A stretch of DNA of 63,048 bases from NCBI RefSeq assembly GCF_001438655.1, contig NZ_JQBR01000012.1, positions 1 to 63,048 of the forward strand, written 5' to 3'. Source of the DNA: Pediococcus cellicola. Lineage in GTDB: Bacteria; Bacillota; Bacilli; Lactobacillales; Lactobacillaceae. The position numbers were made by a program, and so were the translations under genes. Positions 41,146-51,875 of the stretch are shown piece by piece. The notes beneath the pieces were generated by a model. That model saw only the letters and a program-made list of their open reading frames with translations, did no database searches and was not told the origin of the DNA. Within the stretch, counting starts at the first letter, position 1; every line of letters begins with the position of its first letter.

Positions 41146-41811
41146 TTAAATCAAATGCTGTTCCGCAAAACTGTAATAGTCTTGCTGCCCAGTGATAAGG
41201 TGATCTAAAAGTTCAATTCCCATAAGAAGCCCACACTCCTTTAACCGCTTAGTAAATCGAATGTCTTGTTTGGAGGGACTCACATCCCCACTAGGATGAT
41301 TATGACTAACCATGATCTTGTTGGTTCCTACCCGTAATGCTTCATAAAAAATTTCACGGGGATGAACCGTGGCTGAGTTCAAACTTCCTTGAAAAACCAT
41401 CTTTTGATAAATAATTTTATTTTTAGTATTTAAACAAAATAGTGTTAGACGTTCTTGCCGGTATTCTTGTTGAATACGAATGAGCCGTTGTCCGATTTGT
41501 CGACTGCCAAAGACCTCGCCAACAATCTTTTGCGGAGCTAACTCAATCCGCCTACCAATTTCGACTGCAGCCAAAAATTGGCGGTTTAGCCTTGGGAAAT
41601 CCTTGAACAGCTGCTTTTTTTCTGAATTGTATAACAGCGGGAATACAGACAAGTCAGGAATGAGTTGCCAGAATTCATGCATGATTTGTCTTTTTTCATC
41701 GCTTAAGACTTGCTTACTTAAAAAAATCTGTAAAAGTTCTTCGTTTGAATATTGTGCCATTTCATCAAATGGCTGACGCGATACTTCTAATTGTGCGACT
41801 GATTTTTCCAT
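41146..41811 (-). CDS. radC: RadC/YsnA family JAMM-domain protein
   Basis: A 221-residue RadC-family (UPF0758) protein. The C-terminal JAMM metal site is intact: Glu in HPREIFYEAL (about residues 150-159) and SHNHPSGDVSPSKQD (His170, His172, Asp183). The N-terminal part, which in most RadC proteins has a helix-hairpin-helix GIG motif, is present in length but poorly conserved (DFPRLNRQFLAAVEIGRR). Its cellular function is not established despite the historic DNA-repair name. Confidence 0.88.
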   Translation of the reverse strand: MEKSVAQLEVSRQPFDEMAQYSNEELLQIFLSKQVLSDEKRQIMHEFWQLIPDLSVFPLLYNSEKKQLFKDFPRLNRQFLAAVEIGRRIELAPQKIVGEVFGSRQIGQRLIRIQQEYRQERLTLFCLNTKNKIIYQKMVFQGSLNSATVHPREIFYEALRVGTNKIMVSHNHPSGDVSPSKQDIRFTKRLKECGLLMGIELLDHLITGQQDYYSFAEQHLI

Positions 41812-41846
41812 TAGTTATCACTCTCCCAATAGAAAATACGCATAAA

Positions 41847-43181
41847 TTAGTTATCTTCTACGAATAACTTGCGGGCATCGGAAATAAAATATAAAGATCC
41901 TGTAATTAGCAGTAAATCATCTTCTGACATTATTTGAGTAGCTTGCGCAATTGCTAGTTGCCAATTTTCTTGTTTTAGAATTGGATTAGCCGTCTGCACA
42001 TTTTTAGTCAGTTCTTGTAAGTCGGCCACTTTCCTGCTGCCGGGTCCCGCAAATGTCGTCGCGATTAAATGCACGTTTTTTAATTTTCCGAGCGTTTGGA
42101 TCATTTTATGATATTGTTTATCCTCTAGAATCGCAATAACCACATATATTTCATACTGTCTAAAGTGTGTGTGCAAAAGCTGTGTGATTTCCTCAAATGC
42201 GGGTTCATTATGGGCACCATCCAATACCACCAAAGGCTGCTCGTTTACTTTTTCGAAACGACCAGGCCAAAACGCATTTGCTAATCCTTTTCTGATATTT
42301 TTTTCTAAAATAGGAAGTTTCTCTTGATCCATAAAAACTAAGTAGGCTTGCAAGGCGGCAGCTGCATTATTGATCTGATAATTACCCAACATTTTAATTC
42401 TCAAATCTTTAAACTGTACGTGATGGGTTGTAAAATCGAATTTTTGAATCCACAACTCCTGATAGTGGCGATGTGTCGCTTGATATTCCTGGCCGAAACG
42501 AAACAGCAAGCTTTGCTTCTTTTCTGCAACCTTTTCAATTACAGCCAGCGGTTCTTCATTAAGCTGTCCGGCTACCACAGGCACTCCTTTTTTAATAATA
42601 CCAGCTTTTTGTGCCGCTATTTTTCCTAGCGTATTTCCTAAAAGCTTCATGTGATCAAAGCCAATGTTTGTAATCACTGAAAGCGCCGGATTAACTACAT
42701 TTGTAGAATCGTAAAGTCCACCAATCCCCACTTCTATCAACACAACATCAGCATGTCCTTCCGCAAAATAACTAAACATCATGGCGGTGACAATTTCAAA
42801 TTCTGTAGGTCCTCCTTCTGGTAAGGTGGCATCCAAGTGATCAATCACCGGAATTAGTTTTTGAATAATTCGCAAAATCTCGTCATCAGAAATTGGGACC
42901 CCATCGACACTAATTCGTTCATTGAAACGGGTTAAAAAAGGCGAGGTAAATGTCCCCACTCGATAACCGCTCTCCTGAAGCATGCTGCGCAAAAAAGTTA
43001 AAGTAGAACCTTTCCCATTCGTTCCAGCAATGTGAATAGCCTTAATTTTAGTTTCTGGATTACCTAGTGCCTTCATGAAAGTTTGCATTCGTTTTAAGGT
43101 CGGAATTTTTTTAAATTTTGTTCGTCCGTGTATGAACGCAAGTGCCTCTTCATAATTCTTCACAATCGTCACATTACTCAT
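41847..43181 (-). CDS. folC: Folylpolyglutamate synthase / dihydrofolate synthase
   Basis: A 444-residue Mur-ligase-family enzyme adding glutamate to folates. The P-loop is IAGTNGKGST (about residues 48-57), SPFLTRFNERI binds folate, and the C-terminal domain has FEKVNEQPLVVLDGAHN. It is separated from valS by a terminator, but valS-folC adjacency is typical of Firmicutes. Confidence 0.96.
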   Translation of the reverse strand: MSNVTIVKNYEEALAFIHGRTKFKKIPTLKRMQTFMKALGNPETKIKAIHIAGTNGKGSTLTFLRSMLQESGYRVGTFTSPFLTRFNERISVDGVPISDDEILRIIQKLIPVIDHLDATLPEGGPTEFEIVTAMMFSYFAEGHADVVLIEVGIGGLYDSTNVVNPALSVITNIGFDHMKLLGNTLGKIAAQKAGIIKKGVPVVAGQLNEEPLAVIEKVAEKKQSLLFRFGQEYQATHRHYQELWIQKFDFTTHHVQFKDLRIKMLGNYQINNAAAALQAYLVFMDQEKLPILEKNIRKGLANAFWPGRFEKVNEQPLVVLDGAHNEPAFEEITQLLHTHFRQYEIYVVIAILEDKQYHKMIQTLGKLKNVHLIATTFAGPGSRKVADLQELTKNVQTANPILKQENWQLAIAQATQIMSEDDLLLITGSLYFISDARKLFVEDN

Positions 43182-43192
43182 CTCCTCATATT

Positions 43193-43235
43193 AAAAAGAG
43201 ACTAAACCTTCAATATTTCCGTTTAGTCTCTTTTT
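43193..43235 (-). terminator. Terminator between valS and folC
   Basis: Perfect 15-bp arms AAAAAGAGACTAAAC / GTTTAGTCTCTTTTT with a 13-base loop. On the minus strand it ends in Ts, and it probably also works for transcripts from the other strand. Confidence 0.85.
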
Positions 43236-43255
43236 ATAAATTGGAACGTCTTTTC

Positions 43256-45919
43256 CTATTGTGCAGCTTGAATAGACGCTAGTCGCTGCTTAGTTGCTGC
43301 TAACTTAGCTTCATAATCAGTTTGCTTTTGACGTTCTTTTTCAACGACCTCGCTAGGAGCGTTCGCCACAAATCGTTCGTTGCCTAACTTTTTAACAGAA
43401 CGGTTAACCTCACTTGTGTACTTATCAACCTCTTTTTGGAGTCGTTGTGCTTCCTCGTTAAGGTCTACTAATTCAGCCAGTGGGATATAAACCTCCGCAT
43501 CAGTAATAACTGCTGACATCGCCAATTTAGGCACGTTCAGATCTGCACCTACTGTAAATTTCTCAGGGTGACAGAACCGATCAATATAGTCCTGGTTCGC
43601 TTCAAAAAGATGCTTTAACTGTGCATTATCGGTTTTAACAAGTAGATCTACGGAGCTTGACATGGGTGCATTTGCATCTGCACGAATATTACGTACAGCC
43701 TTAATTAAATCAATAAGATGCTCCATATCACTTTCCGCTTGCTTATCTTCAAGTTCTGAATGCCAAACTGGATATGTGGCTGTCACAATAGAAGCTCCCT
43801 TGTGTGGCATCGCTTGCCAAAGCTCCTCAGTTACAAATGGCATGATTGGATGTAAGAGTCTCAGCGTCTGGTCAAGGACATAGGCTAAAATATTACGCGT
43901 ATTTTCTTTAGCTTCTTCATCATCACCAGTTAAAATTTCCTTGCTCATTTCAATATACCAGTCACAAAAGTCGTCCCAAATAAAGGTATAAAGTGCCCGA
44001 CCAGCTTCACCAAAATCATAGCTATCAAAGAAGTGTGTCACTTGTTTAACGGTGTCATTTAACCGGCTTAAGATCCACTTGTCCGTTAAATTCCATTGGC
44101 TGGCTTCGGGCAAAACGGGTTTGGTTAATTCGCCTAAATTCATGATGACGTAACGACTTGCATTCCAAATTTTATTAATAAAATTCCAAGCCGCATCCAT
44201 TTTAGTATAGCTAAAACGAACATCTTGACCGGCAGTTGATCCCTGTGAAAGGAACCACCGTAATGCATCAGCCCCATATTTATCAATAATATCCATTGGA
44301 TCAATACCATTACCCAATGATTTACTCATCTTGCGTCCTTGCTCATCACGCATTAAACCATGTAAGAGCACGTCTTTAAATGGTGGCTTCCCAGTGAACT
44401 CCAAGCTTTGGAAAATCATTCGTGACACCCAGAAAAAGATGATGTCGTAACCTGTTACAAGCACACTCGTTGGGAAATAACGGTTGTAATCAGGTGCACT
44501 TTCATCAGGCCAACCCATCGTTGAAAATGGCCATAAAGCACTGGAGAACCAGGTATCCAAAACATCTGGATCTTGTTGCCAATTTTCAATATCTTCAGGT
44601 GCTTTTTCACCAACATAGGTTTCCCCCGTTTGTTTGTTGTACCAAGCGGGAATTTGATGTCCCCACCACAACTGACGCGAAATAACCCAATCGTGTGCAT
44701 TTTCCATCCACTGGGTAAAAGTATGCTCAAAACGTTCAGGCACAAAGTTAACCTTTTGATTTGATTTTTGATTTTCCAGTGCCAATTTAGCAAGATCTTT
44801 CATCTTAACAAACCACTGTGTCGATAAGCGTGCTTCGACTTGTACACCCGTTCGTTCCGAATGACCAACACTATGCACGATTGGATCGATTGAAATTAAA
44901 TACCCTTGTGCCTTTAAATCAGCAACCATCGCCTTTCGAGCAACAAAGCGATCCATTCCTTCATACTTACCAGCATTTTCATTCATGGTGGCGTCTTCGT
45001 TCATGGTATTAATTCGCTTCAGGTTATGCCGATTTCCAACATTAAAATCATTTGGGTCATGTGCTGGTGTGATTTTAACCATTCCAGTTCCAAATTCTGG
45101 ATCTACGTATTGGTCTGCAATTATAGGAATGTGCCTTCCTTGTAACGGTAAAATGACTTCTTTACCCACTAGGTCTTTGTAACGTTCATCGCTTGGGTTA
45201 ACCGCAACAGCAGTATCGCCAAACATGGTTTCCGGACGTGTTGTGGCAATCTCAATATAATGCTCACCATTAAACGTGTCATTTTCATTTACAAACGGAT
45301 ATTTTACATGATAAAAAGCACCCTTGTCATCCTTATGAATCACTTCAATATCAGATAAAGCTGTACGGGCCTGAGGATCCCAGTTAATGATGTATTCACC
45401 GCGATAGATTAATCCTTTTTTATACAAGGTGACAAATACTTTTCGAACTGCCTTGGATAAACCATCATCAAGCGTAAATCTTTCCCTTGCATAGTCTAGC
45501 GATAAGCCCATCTTGGCCCACTGTTGATGAATCACATCGGCATATTCATCTTTCCAATCCCAGACCTGTTTCACAAACTTCTCACGTCCAAGATCATAGC
45601 GGCTCACACCCTGCTCACGTAATTTTGCCTCGACTTTAGCTTGGGTTGCAATACCAGCATGATCCATGCCTGGTAACCATAACGTATCATATCCTTGCAT
45701 CCGTTTTTGCCGAATTAAAATATCCTGTAAAGTTGTATCCCATGCATGTCCCAGATGTAATTTTCCAGTAACATTTGGCGGCGGAATTACAATTGAATAT
45801 GGTTTTGCTTTCTTGTCTCCACTAGGCTTAAAAAGCCCTTGGTCTAGCCATTGTTGATAACGACCCTGTTCAACTGCTTTAGGATCATATTTTGTTGACA
45901 TTTCTTTTTTGTCTGCCAT
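43256..45919 (-). CDS. valS: Valine--tRNA ligase
   Basis: An 887-residue class I synthetase. It has the HIGH-type motif [20 protein letters not shown] (about residues 46-65), the CP1 editing domain, the [12 protein letters not shown] motif (about 527-538), and a C-terminal coiled coil for tRNA contact. The start is [12 protein letters not shown] at 45919. The longer frame to 45955 reaches into the T-box terminator and cannot be translated after antitermination in a sensible way. Expression is controlled by a valine T-box. Confidence 0.98.
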   Translation of the reverse strand: MADKKEMSTKYDPKAVEQGRYQQWLDQGLFKPSGDKKAKPYSIVIPPPNVTGKLHLGHAWDTTLQDILIRQKRMQGYDTLWLPGMDHAGIATQAKVEAKLREQGVSRYDLGREKFVKQVWDWKDEYADVIHQQWAKMGLSLDYARERFTLDDGLSKAVRKVFVTLYKKGLIYRGEYIINWDPQARTALSDIEVIHKDDKGAFYHVKYPFVNENDTFNGEHYIEIATTRPETMFGDTAVAVNPSDERYKDLVGKEVILPLQGRHIPIIADQYVDPEFGTGMVKITPAHDPNDFNVGNRHNLKRINTMNEDATMNENAGKYEGMDRFVARKAMVADLKAQGYLISIDPIVHSVGHSERTGVQVEARLSTQWFVKMKDLAKLALENQKSNQKVNFVPERFEHTFTQWMENAHDWVISRQLWWGHQIPAWYNKQTGETYVGEKAPEDIENWQQDPDVLDTWFSSALWPFSTMGWPDESAPDYNRYFPTSVLVTGYDIIFFWVSRMIFQSLEFTGKPPFKDVLLHGLMRDEQGRKMSKSLGNGIDPMDIIDKYGADALRWFLSQGSTAGQDVRFSYTKMDAAWNFINKIWNASRYVIMNLGELTKPVLPEASQWNLTDKWILSRLNDTVKQVTHFFDSYDFGEAGRALYTFIWDDFCDWYIEMSKEILTGDDEEAKENTRNILAYVLDQTLRLLHPIMPFVTEELWQAMPHKGASIVTATYPVWHSELEDKQAESDMEHLIDLIKAVRNIRADANAPMSSSVDLLVKTDNAQLKHLFEANQDYIDRFCHPEKFTVGADLNVPKLAMSAVITDAEVYIPLAELVDLNEEAQRLQKEVDKYTSEVNRSVKKLGNERFVANAPSEVVEKERQKQTDYEAKLAATKQRLASIQAAQ

Positions 45920-45940
45920 GTAAACATCCCTTTCTACGCA

Positions 45941-46170
45941 AAAAAGCATACCCATCCATCAAAAGGACGAATATGCTTCGCGGTACCACCTAATTTGGGC
46001 TTTTAAACCCCACTTACTTCTTTTTTAACGGAATTAAAATTTCCGGTTATCCTTACTCCTATTTCGGGATAACGGCTCACAAACTACACTTCATCTGGTT
46101 GAAAACTCTCAGCGTTTTGTTTTCTCTCTGGTAAATATAGATGAATTCTTTTGCTCAAAGCCTGTATAAA
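45941..46170 (-). ncRNA. T-box riboswitch of valS (valine specifier GUG)
   Basis: A leader of about 220 bases. The T-box AGGTGGTACCGCG is at 45979-45991. The specifier GUG (Val) is at 46087-46089, directly after GAA in CCAGATGAA-GTG-TAG. The terminator arms AAGCATA / TATGCTT are around 45944-45978 with a T run. An AGAGAG apical element is also visible. A -10-like TATACA with TTAAAT 17 bp upstream lies near 46161-46189. The codon matches the downstream gene. Confidence 0.93.
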
Positions 46171-46193
46171 GCATTTTAGCCAACTATTTAAGT

Positions 46194-46700
46194 TTAGTCA
46201 ATATCAGTCGCGTACTTTTTCACAACTTCTAATGCTTCAAGATAGTTAGGTTCATCATGAATTTCGGGAACAATCTGTCGATAAACAATTTTTCCTTCTG
46301 CGTCAATCACAAAAATTGTGCGTGCTAAAAACCCTTCATTTGGAATATAAAGCTTCATTTCATAACCCAAGGACAACTCTTCATCAGATAAGATCTCCAG
46401 ATTAGAAACACCCTCGGCAGCACACCATGCCTTTTGTTCAGCAATGGTGTTGTTAGAAACGGTTATAAACCGAACAGACGGATAATGATCAGCCTGTTGA
46501 TTAAACTTTTTGGTTTCAATTTTGCAAACTGGGGTATTTAAATCCGGTACCGTACTAATTAAAGTTGGTTTGCCAATGAAATCTTTGGTTTTAATTTTCT
46601 GATTTTCAGCATTAAACAACTTAAACTTCGGTAATTGCTCGCCTACTTCGGGAGGGTTACCTACCAAAGCAACTTTTTCACCATTACTTAAAACATCCAC
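46194..46700 (-). CDS. tpx: Thiol peroxidase (Tpx)
   Basis: A 168-residue atypical 2-Cys peroxiredoxin that reduces peroxides with thioredoxin. The peroxidatic Cys is in NTPVCKIETKKF and the resolving Cys in AWCAAEGVSNLEILSD, about 35 residues later. I place the start at the GTG of MDVLSNGEKV (46700), eight bases after GAGGAG; the GTG at 46709 overlaps the Shine-Dalgarno. It is a single gene with its own promoter. Confidence 0.93.
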   Translation of the reverse strand: MDVLSNGEKVALVGNPPEVGEQLPKFKLFNAENQKIKTKDFIGKPTLISTVPDLNTPVCKIETKKFNQQADHYPSVRFITVSNNTIAEQKAWCAAEGVSNLEILSDEELSLGYEMKLYIPNEGFLARTIFVIDAEGKIVYRQIVPEIHDEPNYLEALEVVKKYATDID

Positions 46701-46745
46701 GCTTATCACTCCTCAAATTCAGTAAATCTAGCTATCAAAAAGATT

Positions 46746-46773
46746 AGATTAAACATAACTCATTTTTGTTCAA
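46746..46773 (-). promoter_or_regulatory. Predicted promoter of tpx
   Basis: On the minus strand, TTGAAC (46768-46773), a 16-bp spacer and TAATCT (46746-46751), between thiI and tpx. Confidence 0.55.
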
Positions 46774-46794
46774 TAATCAATGAAAATGGCGATT

Positions 46795-48012
46795 TTAAAG
46801 CAGTTCTGCAAAGACATCTTGATTTTGATTCAAATAATTTTCGCCAGGCTTAATCTCAGAAATCGTCACACCATCGAGGGCCTCTTTCATAAGCCCCTCT
46901 ACATCAATACGTTTTTCATAATATCGTGCGCGTTCTGTATCTGGCCGCGTTTTAGGCGCTGGTGGCGCAAAAATTGTACAACAATCTTCAAACGGCAAGA
47001 TGGATAAATCATATGTTCCTATTTCTTTAGCCTGTTTAATAATTTCTGTCTTGTCTAATGAAATAACAGGTCTTAGAATTGGCATGTTAGTCACATCATT
47101 AATTGCTTCCATGCTTTCCATTGTTTGTGACGCAACTTGGCCCAAAGATTCGCCATTAAAAATTGCTTTCCCGCCACGTTTTTTGGCAAGTGCCACCGTC
47201 AGGCGTAACATCATACGCCGTTGAACAGTCATCAAGTAGCCTTCAGGAACTTTTTCTTTAATCTCTTCCTGGATTTTTGCAAAGGGAACCTGAATGAATT
47301 GTAAACTACCACCAAAGGCGGCTAACCTTGAGGTGAGTTCTTTAGCCTTTGCAAGTGCTTGTTCACTAGTGTAAGGCGGACTAAAGAAATGAACCATTTC
47401 CATATCTACGCCTCGCTTCATTCCTAGATAACTAGCCACTGGAGAGTCAATACCGCCAGACAACATCATCATGCCCTTACCTGCCGTTCCCACTGGTAGG
47501 CCGCCTGCGCCTTGAATCGTTTCGCTAGATAGAAATACACCGTTACTACGGACTTCTACACGCAAAATAAGATCAGGCTGGCGCATTTTTACACTTGCTT
47601 CAGGAAAATGATCAAGCACAAAACCGCCCAATTCTTCATTAAGTTCATTAGTATCCATCTCAAAATGGTGATCCGAACGACGGGTATTAATTTTAAAAGT
47701 CATCCCCGGTTTGAGCTGCTCTTGCATCATTTTTAAAACACCCGCATGAATTCCTTCTAGGGTTCGGTCAACCTTTAGCGATGGGGAAAAATTTTGAATA
47801 CCAAAAACTTGCTTCAAACGCTCAATAACAGCATTAGAATCTTCACCGTTTAACGTCACATGTGTTCGGTCTCTTTTAGGGTGGACCTCAAGTTTTGGAA
47901 AAGCGTGTAGACTTTTACGAATATTACCGCCTAGACGATTCACAAAATCGCGTTGATTTTTTCCTTTAGTCGAAAGCTCACCATAGCGAACCATAATTTC
48001 TGTATACTGCAT
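46795..48012 (-). CDS. thiI: tRNA 4-thiouridine synthase ThiI
   Basis: A 405-residue enzyme that adenylates and thiolates U8 of tRNA and can serve thiamine thiazole synthesis. It has an N-terminal ferredoxin-like/THUMP region (about residues 1-165) and a PP-loop pyrophosphatase motif [14 protein letters not shown] (about 182-195). It ends without a rhodanese domain, as in Firmicutes. Sulfur should come from the cysteine desulfurase encoded 16 bases upstream. Confidence 0.96.
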   Translation of the reverse strand: MQYTEIMVRYGELSTKGKNQRDFVNRLGGNIRKSLHAFPKLEVHPKRDRTHVTLNGEDSNAVIERLKQVFGIQNFSPSLKVDRTLEGIHAGVLKMMQEQLKPGMTFKINTRRSDHHFEMDTNELNEELGGFVLDHFPEASVKMRQPDLILRVEVRSNGVFLSSETIQGAGGLPVGTAGKGMMMLSGGIDSPVASYLGMKRGVDMEMVHFFSPPYTSEQALAKAKELTSRLAAFGGSLQFIQVPFAKIQEEIKEKVPEGYLMTVQRRMMLRLTVALAKKRGGKAIFNGESLGQVASQTMESMEAINDVTNMPILRPVISLDKTEIIKQAKEIGTYDLSILPFEDCCTIFAPPAPKTRPDTERARYYEKRIDVEGLMKEALDGVTISEIKPGENYLNQNQDVFAELL

Positions 48013-48028
48013 TTTGTAACTCCTTGCT

Positions 48029-49174
48029 TTAATTTAGTTTGGAAAATTCTTCATACAACTTGTCAAAAACCTTATTAAAGGTCTCAGCTTCAGCCACCGT
48101 GTTGTCAGCGTCTAAACTCACACGGATGGCGCTTGTCGCAATATCATCGGGAGTGTGCATTGCAGCCAGAGTACTGGACTCAACCTGCTTTTTAGAAGAA
48201 CAGGCACTGGTTGTAGAGATAAAGATATCGTGTCGTTCAAAAGCATGTACAACCGTTTCACCGCGCACACCTTTAATTGCAAAACACAAAATATGTGGTG
48301 TAAAGCCATCATTTCGTTGCGTAAACATTGTCACATTTTCAAACTGACTTACGTGGTCAAAAATCGTTTCCTTTACTTTTTGTTGTTGAGCCACATTGGC
48401 TTTTTCATCTTGAAGTAACAGGCGCAATGCTTTTGCCATTCCTGCAATAGCAGGCAGATTCTCTGTACCGCTCCGTTGATTTTTTTCTTGACCACCACCG
48501 GTCATCAAAGGCGCAATTCGTCGACCCTCGCGTGCATAAATAAAGCCAATTCCTCGAGGTGCATGAAATTTGTGGCCAGAAAACGTGATAAAATCAACAC
48601 GGTCATTAAAGATAGCTGATTGCAATCCTTTTCCAATTCCTTGTACGGCATCAATATGGAAATGAATCTTAGGATATTTTTTCAGGACCTCTGCTGCTTC
48701 CTTAATAGGTTGTAAAGTTCCAATTTCGTTATTAACTGCCATGATGGAGACCAAAATTGTATCAGGCCGAATTGCTGCTTTCAAATCTTCTATCGAAATA
48801 CGTCCCTCTTTATCTACAGGTAAATAAGTCACATCATACCCCAAACGTTCGAGTTGCGCCATACTATTCGTAATGGCTGGATGTTCAACTGCGGTGGTAA
48901 TAAGATGTTTACCAAAAGCTCTCTTTTCGATAGCCGTACCCTTGACTACCCAGTTGTCCCCTTCTGTGCCACCACTTGTAAAAAAGATTTCGTGTGGTTT
49001 TACATTCAAAAGGTCCGCAATTTGTTTACGTGATTGCTCAAGCAAGTTAAAAGCAACTTCACCCATGTTATGCAAACTAGATGGATTTCCCCAAATTTTC
49101 TCACTTACAGTTTGGTAAGTTTTCAACACTTCTGGTGCCACTTTTGTCGTAGCACTATTATCAAAATAAATCAT
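48029..49174 (-). CDS. Cysteine desulfurase (IscS/NifS-like, ThiI partner)
   Basis: A 381-residue PLP enzyme that takes sulfur from cysteine. The PLP lysine is in [14 protein letters not shown] (about residue 203), and the catalytic Cys is in [11 protein letters not shown] (about residue 326). Placement directly upstream of thiI matches the NifZ/YrvO-type partners that feed tRNA thiolation in Firmicutes. I leave the symbol blank because the paralogue cannot be fixed by reading alone. Confidence 0.93.
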   Translation of the reverse strand: MIYFDNSATTKVAPEVLKTYQTVSEKIWGNPSSLHNMGEVAFNLLEQSRKQIADLLNVKPHEIFFTSGGTEGDNWVVKGTAIEKRAFGKHLITTAVEHPAITNSMAQLERLGYDVTYLPVDKEGRISIEDLKAAIRPDTILVSIMAVNNEIGTLQPIKEAAEVLKKYPKIHFHIDAVQGIGKGLQSAIFNDRVDFITFSGHKFHAPRGIGFIYAREGRRIAPLMTGGGQEKNQRSGTENLPAIAGMAKALRLLLQDEKANVAQQQKVKETIFDHVSQFENVTMFTQRNDGFTPHILCFAIKGVRGETVVHAFERHDIFISTTSACSSKKQVESSTLAAMHTPDDIATSAIRVSLDADNTVAEAETFNKVFDKLYEEFSKLN

Positions 49175-49288
49175 ACCTATTTCTCCCGTTTTCCAATGCT
49201 TTTTAAAAATTACCCTTAATTATAACAACGTCATCTATAATACGCAAAATCGAGATTAAAAACAAAAGATTGTATTCAGCCAAAATAA

Positions 49289-49322
49289 AAAGCGCTAGAA
49301 AATAGCTATTTTCCAACGCTTT
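49289..49322 (-). terminator. Terminator after ezrA
   Basis: Hairpin AAAGCGCTAGAAAATA / TATTTTCCAACGCTTT with a T-rich tail on the minus strand, after the ezrA stop. Confidence 0.85.
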
Positions 49323-49340
49323 CTATTTTAAATTGATGAC

Positions 49341-51050
49341 CTAATACGCGGTACTTTTTTGTGCTTCATAGCTTGCCGTAAGCTTGTCAACCATTCCAGG
49401 TTCGACGCTTTCTAAAGCACGGCTGATAACACTTAAGCTTTGTGCATAATCATGATCTTCATCAAACAATTTTTGGGCGCGCTTGCTTGCTGTGTCCACG
49501 GCTTCATTACTGTGACGGTAACGATTTGTGTATTGGATAATTTCTTCACTTAATGCAGCATTATCCGTCAAATCGGTCGTCTTTTTAGCCAACGTTTGCA
49601 TATCCTTATCAATCATACCTAATTGCTGGTCAATTTGCTTCATATCAATTTTAACCTGATTCATGTTAGCCGCTAGCTTCTCAATCTCATCACTGACAAC
49701 GAAGAAATAGTCCATATAACTAGCAGGAATGCCAGGTAAATTCAAGTTTTCGATGTGACGCTTAATTTCATGAATCTCTAAATCAAATTGGTGCAACGTC
49801 CGACGAGCATCCTTTTCTTCCTCAATTAACTTTTGGATACTGTCATTAATTGCTGTTTGCTGGGACTCAATTGATTCCAACTGATCGTTTTCATCATGCA
49901 TTCTTTGCAAAATTTCCGAGTAAACTACAGGTTGATTTGTAATGGCTTCAGCATCCTGATCATGTTCGTTCCGAATACCTTCCAATTGTGTTTGTAGATC
50001 ATGCGCCTGTTCGTCTTCATTCCCATTTAAAACATAGCTTTGACCTAAACGATCGATTTCAATGAGTAAAGTATGACTTTGTTTCTCAGCATGTGTAATA
50101 TAATCTGCAATCGTCTGAAAGCCGCTATCTACTTCTGTGCGTGCATCGATTTCAGTTTGCATTAAATCATACAAATTATCAATTCGACTTGCAATGGTTT
50201 CATTGTTACTTTTAACAGCATCCAAACGTAAATTGCTCAAAGTATCTAAATTTTCTGCAATTTTCTGATTAATATCTTGGACTTCACTTGGAATTCCATC
50301 ATCAGAAAAGGCGTAGTTATGGTTAATTAATTGCGTATAACCGCTCTTGATTTCATCCAATTGCCCCGGAAAATTTTCATTTAGTTGAATGTAAAGTGCT
50401 GGAATTGCTTCTAGCTGTGCGTCCAACGCCTTAGTATTGCTTTGTAATTGTTGTAATTGGCTTTCTGCCTTCTTGTGATCGCCACTTTCAACGGTTTTAG
50501 CAAAGTTTTCAAAAGCATTTTCTAATCGTTGAAGATTATCATTAAGCATATCTACACTTGGCCCATACGTCATATCTTTAGCCAAAAGTGTTTTTCGCAA
50601 TTCCTGGTATTTATGGCGCAGCACTTTTACTTGATTTTGTTGGTCTTCGTTTTCCTGCTTAATTTGGTCCAAAGCTGCCTGAATACGATCTGATTCGGAT
50701 TGTACGACCTGAATGGCGTCCTTAATTCCAGCAACATCCGACCGTGCGTCAAAAATTTTCATATCATTGACGTTTTGTTGCCCATTTTGCGCTAACTCGT
50801 CAATCTCAGGGAACTTATTGTTTTTGACATCTCGGTAGTCATCTTGAAGATTTTGGTATTCCTCTAAGGAAGAACCCGCCAAATTTAAGTCACCCACTTC
50901 GTCAAGTTCGCTGGCAACGGGTAAATCCATTAAATCAGATTTCTTATTGAGAAGATCTGTAATTTGCTTTAACAAATATCGTTGATAAAGCACGATTCCT
51001 ACATATATAAGAATTGCTACCACGATTATACCAATTAATACACCCAACAT
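49341..51050 (-). CDS. ezrA: Septation ring formation regulator EzrA
   Basis: A 569-residue protein with one N-terminal membrane helix (about residues 2-22) and an almost continuous alpha-helical coiled-coil body, the spectrin-like EzrA architecture. It binds FtsZ and limits extra Z-rings, and connects to penicillin-binding proteins in cocci. It is transcribed divergently from the fRMsr-like gene. Confidence 0.95.
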   Translation of the reverse strand: MLGVLIGIIVVAILIYVGIVLYQRYLLKQITDLLNKKSDLMDLPVASELDEVGDLNLAGSSLEEYQNLQDDYRDVKNNKFPEIDELAQNGQQNVNDMKIFDARSDVAGIKDAIQVVQSESDRIQAALDQIKQENEDQQNQVKVLRHKYQELRKTLLAKDMTYGPSVDMLNDNLQRLENAFENFAKTVESGDHKKAESQLQQLQSNTKALDAQLEAIPALYIQLNENFPGQLDEIKSGYTQLINHNYAFSDDGIPSEVQDINQKIAENLDTLSNLRLDAVKSNNETIASRIDNLYDLMQTEIDARTEVDSGFQTIADYITHAEKQSHTLLIEIDRLGQSYVLNGNEDEQAHDLQTQLEGIRNEHDQDAEAITNQPVVYSEILQRMHDENDQLESIESQQTAINDSIQKLIEEEKDARRTLHQFDLEIHEIKRHIENLNLPGIPASYMDYFFVVSDEIEKLAANMNQVKIDMKQIDQQLGMIDKDMQTLAKKTTDLTDNAALSEEIIQYTNRYRHSNEAVDTASKRAQKLFDEDHDYAQSLSVISRALESVEPGMVDKLTASYEAQKSTAY

Positions 51051-51101
51051 GAGAACCCCATCCTTTGTCTACGTCATTATTATTCATTTATCATGAATTT
51101 A

Positions 51102-51130
51102 TTGCTTTCTTGGTTTGTTCCATATAAAAT
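51102..51130 (+). promoter_or_regulatory. Predicted promoter of the fRMsr-like gene
   Basis: TTGCTT (51102-51107), a 17-bp spacer and TAAAAT (51125-51130), with a GGAGG Shine-Dalgarno before the ATG at 51215. Confidence 0.6.
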
Positions 51131-51144
51131 AAGACCCAAGTTAA

Positions 51145-51150
51145 ATTATA
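51145..51150 (-). promoter_or_regulatory. -10 region of the ezrA promoter
   Basis: Minus-strand TATGCTATAAT: consensus TATAAT preceded by the extended -10 TG. The -35 region is weak. It is about 95 bases before the ezrA start. Confidence 0.55.
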
Positions 51151-51214
51151 GCATAGGATTTTACAGTTTCACTATGCGATTTTTATATTTATAGTCCAAT
51201 TTGGAGGAAATTTT

Positions 51215-51685
51215 ATGACAAAAAAAACGCTTTCCCTAATGAATCAGCAATTAGATGCTCTTTTGACAAACGAAACTAATCTAATTGCCAACATGGCAAA
51301 TGCCTCGGCGCTATTAAAATCTAGCTATGAGGATGTAAATTGGTCAGGTTTTTATCTTTACGAGGAGGATAAAGATGAACTAGTGCTCGGCCCTTTCCAA
51401 GGTAACGTGGCTTGCATGCATATTGCTAATGGTTCTGGCGTGTGTGGAACCGCCTTTAAGACACAAAAGGTACAACGTGTTGCAAATGTTCATGAATTTG
51501 CGGGTCACATTGCTTGTGATAGTGCCAGCAATTCGGAAATTGTCCTTCCCCTATCCAAGGATGGTACTAAAATCGGTGTCCTTGATATTGATTCCCCTTC
51601 TTTAAACCGATTTAGCGAAGAAAATCAAGCTGAACTTGAAGATTTTGCGGCCATTTTCTTGACCCACGTTGACACTGAAGCTTGA
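51215..51685 (+). CDS. GAF-domain free methionine-(R)-sulfoxide reductase (fRMsr)
   Basis: A 156-residue GAF-domain protein with all three family cysteines: VACMHI, GSGVCGTAF and GHIACDSAS. It should reduce free methionine-R-sulfoxide using thioredoxin and so belongs to oxidative defence with tpx and trxA elsewhere in the window. It is preceded by GGAGG. It lies just upstream of the rpsD leader and is co-oriented with it. Confidence 0.93.
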   Translation: MTKKTLSLMNQQLDALLTNETNLIANMANASALLKSSYEDVNWSGFYLYEEDKDELVLGPFQGNVACMHIANGSGVCGTAFKTQKVQRVANVHEFAGHIACDSASNSEIVLPLSKDGTKIGVLDIDSPSLNRFSEENQAELEDFAAIFLTHVDTEA

Positions 51686-51716
51686 TCTGTTGTAAACTGT
51701 TCATTGTGTAAAATAA

Positions 51717-51835
51717 TGCAGCGGTGAGTGGTAAGCTCGTCAACAGACTGGTGCCTTAAGTGGTTCAATTAGTAACCTGCGGCTGCAAAGGTGAGGATTG
51801 CAAAACAGTCTGCACGAATACTAAACTCACAATCG
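51717..51835 (+). ncRNA. Putative S4-binding leader of rpsD
   Basis: Structured leader of about 120 bases before rpsD. The outer stem is GTGAGT (51724-51729) with ACTCAC (51825-51830), and the inner stem is CAGACTG (51744-51750) with CAGTCTG (51806-51812). rpsD in B. subtilis is autoregulated by its product binding the leader. Here the nested long-range stems support a similar device, but the exact fold is not proven. Confidence 0.7.
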
Positions 51836-51875
51836 GATTATTTTACTCCAACAAAATTATTGGAGGATTTACTTT

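Noticed and set aside
44455-44793. Minus-strand open frame in another frame within valS
   Set aside because: It overlaps the conserved catalytic region of ValRS; a shadow frame.
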